Shown: one piece after another, positions 62,117 through 64,000 of the stretch | Layout of the letters: the number at the start of each line of letters is the position of its first letter | How positions within the stretch are numbered: the stretch's first letter is position 1 | NCBI RefSeq assembly: GCF_033971905.1 | Contig: NZ_JALBUT010000004.1 | Location: 170,922-234,921 of the forward strand | Direction of reading: 5' to 3' | DNA length: 64,000 bases | DNA from: Intestinicryptomonas porci | GTDB lineage: Bacteria > Verrucomicrobiota > Verrucomicrobiia > Opitutales > Intestinicryptomonadaceae | Notes under the pieces: generated by a model | Seen by the model: only the letters and a program-made list of their open reading frames with translations | Told to the model about the DNA's origin: nothing | The model's database searches: none | Translations under genes and position numbers: made by a program

Positions 62117-62372
62117 ATTTTTTTGTTAAATAAATAGCTTTCAATTTTTGCCTTGGCAATTCAAAACCCTTTAATTAAAAGCCTCCCGAATTGCATTGGC
62201 ATTATAAAAAGACAGACTTCCCGAAGACAGGCATAAAAACCATATCTACAATAGAAACGCCTTATAAGTACAAGAATTTTTCGTTTTTTTTCAAAGTTGT
62301 CAAGACTTATATGAAACACAAAACAAATTTTCTAAAAAAAATTCCCGCAAAAAAACAATAAAAGGCGAAGCC

Positions 62373-63554
62373 CTAAAACTTGTCTATCGACTTCAAAGCC
62401 TCTTCCCTGCGCTTTTCCGACTGCTTATCGTAAAGCTTTTCCATATAAGCGCGCATTTTCTTGTCGTAAGAAGCATCGATAAATAGCACCGCATCTTTAT
62501 AAACAGCCGCACGCACAGAGCCGTCAGAAAGCTCGTAATTATAGCCGACGCAAGTATTCGGCTGCAAAGGAATGCCACATGTCATCTGAAAATTCGGAGT
62601 TCTGTTTTCGGGAGCGCGTCCGCCGTAATAGACGTCTTCAACCCCCACGCGATGAATTGAAAAGCCCTTGGGATTTTCCAACTTAAAATCAAACATATTG
62701 GGCTCGACAGTCCTGTAGATATTGCCATTTTTAAAATCGAAAACCATCTTTCTCAAATTGTCGGTGGCGTTGGATTTTTTTATTGTCTCGGTCGAACCGC
62801 GCTTGTTTGAATTGCCACCGCGCTTCGTGCGATCGTCCCTGCGCTTTTTGTCATCAGCGACCCTCTTTGTGTTGGCGTCGGAAGCAGTAAATTCAATATC
62901 CTTGTAAATAAGTCCCTGGACCGTCTGCAAGAAATCCCTGTCTTTCAAAACTTCAGGGCGAGGCTCAACAAAAATAAACCTGTCGTTGTTCTTTGGCAAA
63001 ATTTCGGAAAGCGAAACTTTTTCGCCGGATTTTAAAGGCTTCCCTTCGGAATCATAGAAAACGCCGTGCGGAACGCCGTTTTCGTCAAAATTCACGCTCC
63101 ACTTCCTGTATTCGGGGACAAAGTTTACCCTCGTCCAATAAACGCCCTCGCGCTTGGAAATGACAGCCTCCATCAAAGCTTCAAGCTCCTCGAAAGTCAT
63201 GGGCTGACCCTGCCTGCGGTAAAATTCCATCACCGACAAGTCGTCCTGATAGGCATAATGGATTTCCCATCCCTGCAAGTCGTCCTGAGAATAAGTGTCG
63301 CCCATTTCAGAACGCGAAGAATTGGGGCGCTTGAAATAAAACGAATTGCGGTTTCCCTCGGGCTGCATCATCAATATGTGGCTGTAAGGAAGCTCCATCG
63401 CCTCGCGCAAAGAATCTTCAAACGGATATTGATAAGCGCCGTTTAAACGCGAATTCATACGCCTTTCGATTTCAGTGCGATCCTCGCCAACTTTGGCAAA
63501 AACTATAGAAGAGAGAATAAAAAAAGAATAGAATAAAAAAAATAACTTCCTCAT
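62373..63554 (-). CDS. secreted protein of unknown function
   Basis: A 393-residue exported protein. The start at 63554 (MRKLFFLFYSFFILSSIVFA, cleavage before KVGED) is preferred over one 13 codons upstream because it gives a clean signal peptide. The mature protein has an N-terminal domain with aromatic-rich strands (GWEIHYAYQDDLSVMEFYRR), a basic low-complexity linker near residues 240-275 (DKKRRDDRTKRGGNSNKRGS) and a C-terminal domain with a possible disulfide (two Cys in TCGIPLQPNTCVGY). No family was recognised. It precedes the coiled-coil protein gene on the same strand, 256 bp apart. Confidence 0.7.
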   Translation of the reverse strand: MRKLFFLFYSFFILSSIVFAKVGEDRTEIERRMNSRLNGAYQYPFEDSLREAMELPYSHILMMQPEGNRNSFYFKRPNSSRSEMGDTYSQDDLQGWEIHYAYQDDLSVMEFYRRQGQPMTFEELEALMEAVISKREGVYWTRVNFVPEYRKWSVNFDENGVPHGVFYDSEGKPLKSGEKVSLSEILPKNNDRFIFVEPRPEVLKDRDFLQTVQGLIYKDIEFTASDANTKRVADDKKRRDDRTKRGGNSNKRGSTETIKKSNATDNLRKMVFDFKNGNIYRTVEPNMFDFKLENPKGFSIHRVGVEDVYYGGRAPENRTPNFQMTCGIPLQPNTCVGYNYELSDGSVRAAVYKDAVLFIDASYDKKMRAYMEKLYDKQSEKRREEALKSIDKF

Positions 63555-63626
63555 ATCGAAAACTAAAAAAGATTTTTTAAACAATTTCAACAAATTTCTT
63601 GAAAGAAAAAAATAAAGAAAATTTTG

Positions 63627-63654
63627 TTGACGAAACCTAATAAAAAAGTAAATT
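63627..63654 (+). promoter_or_regulatory. promoter of tRNA-Ser
   Basis: TTGACG (63627-63632), 16-bp spacer, TAAATT (63649-63654), about 45 bp before the mature tRNA 5' end. Same -10 box and spacing as the prs promoter. Confidence 0.55.
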
Positions 63655-63698
63655 GAAAAACTTTAATTTATTCAGACAAATCAGTTCTGAAATAAACA

Positions 63699-63786
63699 GG
63701 AGAGGTGACAGAGTGGTCGAATGTGCTCGATTGGAAATCGAGTGTGCGTCAAAAGCGTACCGGGGGTTCGAATCCCCCCCTCTCCG
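63699..63786 (+). tRNA. tRNA-Ser (anticodon GGA)
   Basis: An 88-nt type II tRNA. Acceptor stem GGAGAGG pairs with CCTCTCC, discriminator G at 63786; anticodon stem CTCGA/TCGAG encloses loop TTGGAAA with anticodon GGA; a long variable arm (GTGCGTC AAAA GCGTAC) marks it as Ser; the T arm has GGGGGTTCGAATCCCCC. CCA is not encoded. It decodes UCC and UCU. Confidence 0.97.
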
Positions 63787-63800
63787 TTTAAAAGCGTTTT

Positions 63801-63833
63801 AAACTGCGAGCTCAGAGAGCTCGCAGTTTTTTT
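63801..63833 (+). terminator. terminator of tRNA-Ser
   Basis: A 10-bp stem CTGCGAGCTC (63804-63813), loop AGA, GAGCTCGCAG (63817-63826), then seven or more T. Confidence 0.9.
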
Positions 63834-63900
63834 GTATAAATTTTGCAAAGAGAATGAAGTTCTATTGAATAAATTGGGTCAACACCAAAGAGAGTGGATT

Positions 63901-64000
63901 TTAGTGAAAGACGCCGCATAGAACCAAGACCCTCAATCTGTAATTTTGGAAGTTTCGATAACCATAAGCCATTCGTTGTATCAGTTTCATTTTTCTATGG
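63901..64000 (-). mobile_element. C-terminal end of an ISL3-family transposase (continues past the window)
   Basis: The minus strand from the window edge to a TAA at 63901-63903 encodes 32 residues ending MAYGYRNFQNYRLRVLVLCG, then VFH. The run A-Y-G-Y-R-N-F-x-N-Y-R-L-R is the conserved C-terminal end of ISL3-type DDE transposases. The rest of the gene lies beyond position 64000. The element's end should fall within about 63855-63900, less than 60 bp past the tRNA terminator, where TTCTATTGAATAAATTGG could be part of the terminal repeat. Confidence 0.7.

Noticed and set aside
63721..63921. 66-codon frame starting inside tRNA-Ser
   Set aside because: It begins in the tRNA, crosses its terminator and enters the insertion-sequence end on the opposite strand.
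1..64000. CRISPR arrays, prophage, integrase genes or toxin-antitoxin pairs
   Set aside because: None seen on either strand; repeats present are single inverted repeats, terminators or a short coding tandem repeat.

Overview
The window reads as chromosomal DNA from a host-associated, anaerobic member of the Verrucomicrobiota, most likely the class Opitutae (Opitutales/Puniceicoccales type). Evidence: a secreted protein with a textbook PEP-CTERM tail (VPEPSTYAAIFGAIAL..YRRRK), a second degraded PEP-CTERM tail, an LpxC-FabZ fusion next to LpxA (a Gram-negative lipid A maker), oxygen-independent ribonucleotide reductase NrdD/NrdG, the MEP pathway (IspH), and several exported glycoside hydrolases without SusC/SusD. 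The taxon is inferred from gene content; no rRNA gene is present. Most start codons have an A-rich leader with no Shine-Dalgarno sequence.

Layout. 0-7.7 kb: lipocalin, a DUF2157 membrane pair, lpxA and lpxC/fabZ, clpB behind a sigma-54-like site, and a small membrane protein. 7.7-17.8 kb is the most accessory part: a PEP-CTERM remnant beside a 20-bp inverted repeat, a GH92 mannosidase divergent from an intact PEP-CTERM protein, an exported RpiB-like protein that has lost two catalytic histidines, an alpha/beta hydrolase broken by an in-frame UGA, a thioredoxin and a large GH2 enzyme. 18-29 kb: prs-argS-cobalamin adenosyltransferase-epimerase, nagA, then GH92-pfkB-proA-AsmA-like-purN as a tight run. 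29-46.7 kb: MFS transporter, glnD, leuB-alaS, mutS-uvrC (UvrC is short and lacks the Cys cluster), hisN-like phosphatase, a DEDDh exonuclease and nrdD-nrdG. 46.9-55 kb: cstA and a ketoacyl-ACP synthase III divergent from an ACP plus an exported SGNH hydrolase, a BASS transporter, hemB, cysS-ispH. 55.1-57.2 kb: an AT-rich patch with an acyltransferase and a frameshifted methyltransferase. 57.3-63.6 kb: a second large GH2 enzyme with a malectin domain and three envelope proteins. The window ends with tRNA-Ser(GGA) and the tail of an ISL3-type transposase.

How the genes may work together: two GH92 alpha-mannosidase-type enzymes, two GH2 enzymes (one resembling exo-beta-glucosaminidase/endo-beta-mannosidase), NagA and a PfkB sugar kinase fit breakdown of mannose- and GlcNAc-containing glycans such as host N-glycans. 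This is inference from families. The most unusual units are the exported RpiB-like/hydrolase pair, the KAS III-ACP-SGNH cluster, and the shortened UvrC. No CRISPR array, prophage or complete insertion sequence was seen. The only stretch over 300 bases without an intact gene is 7693-8203, described in the entries below.
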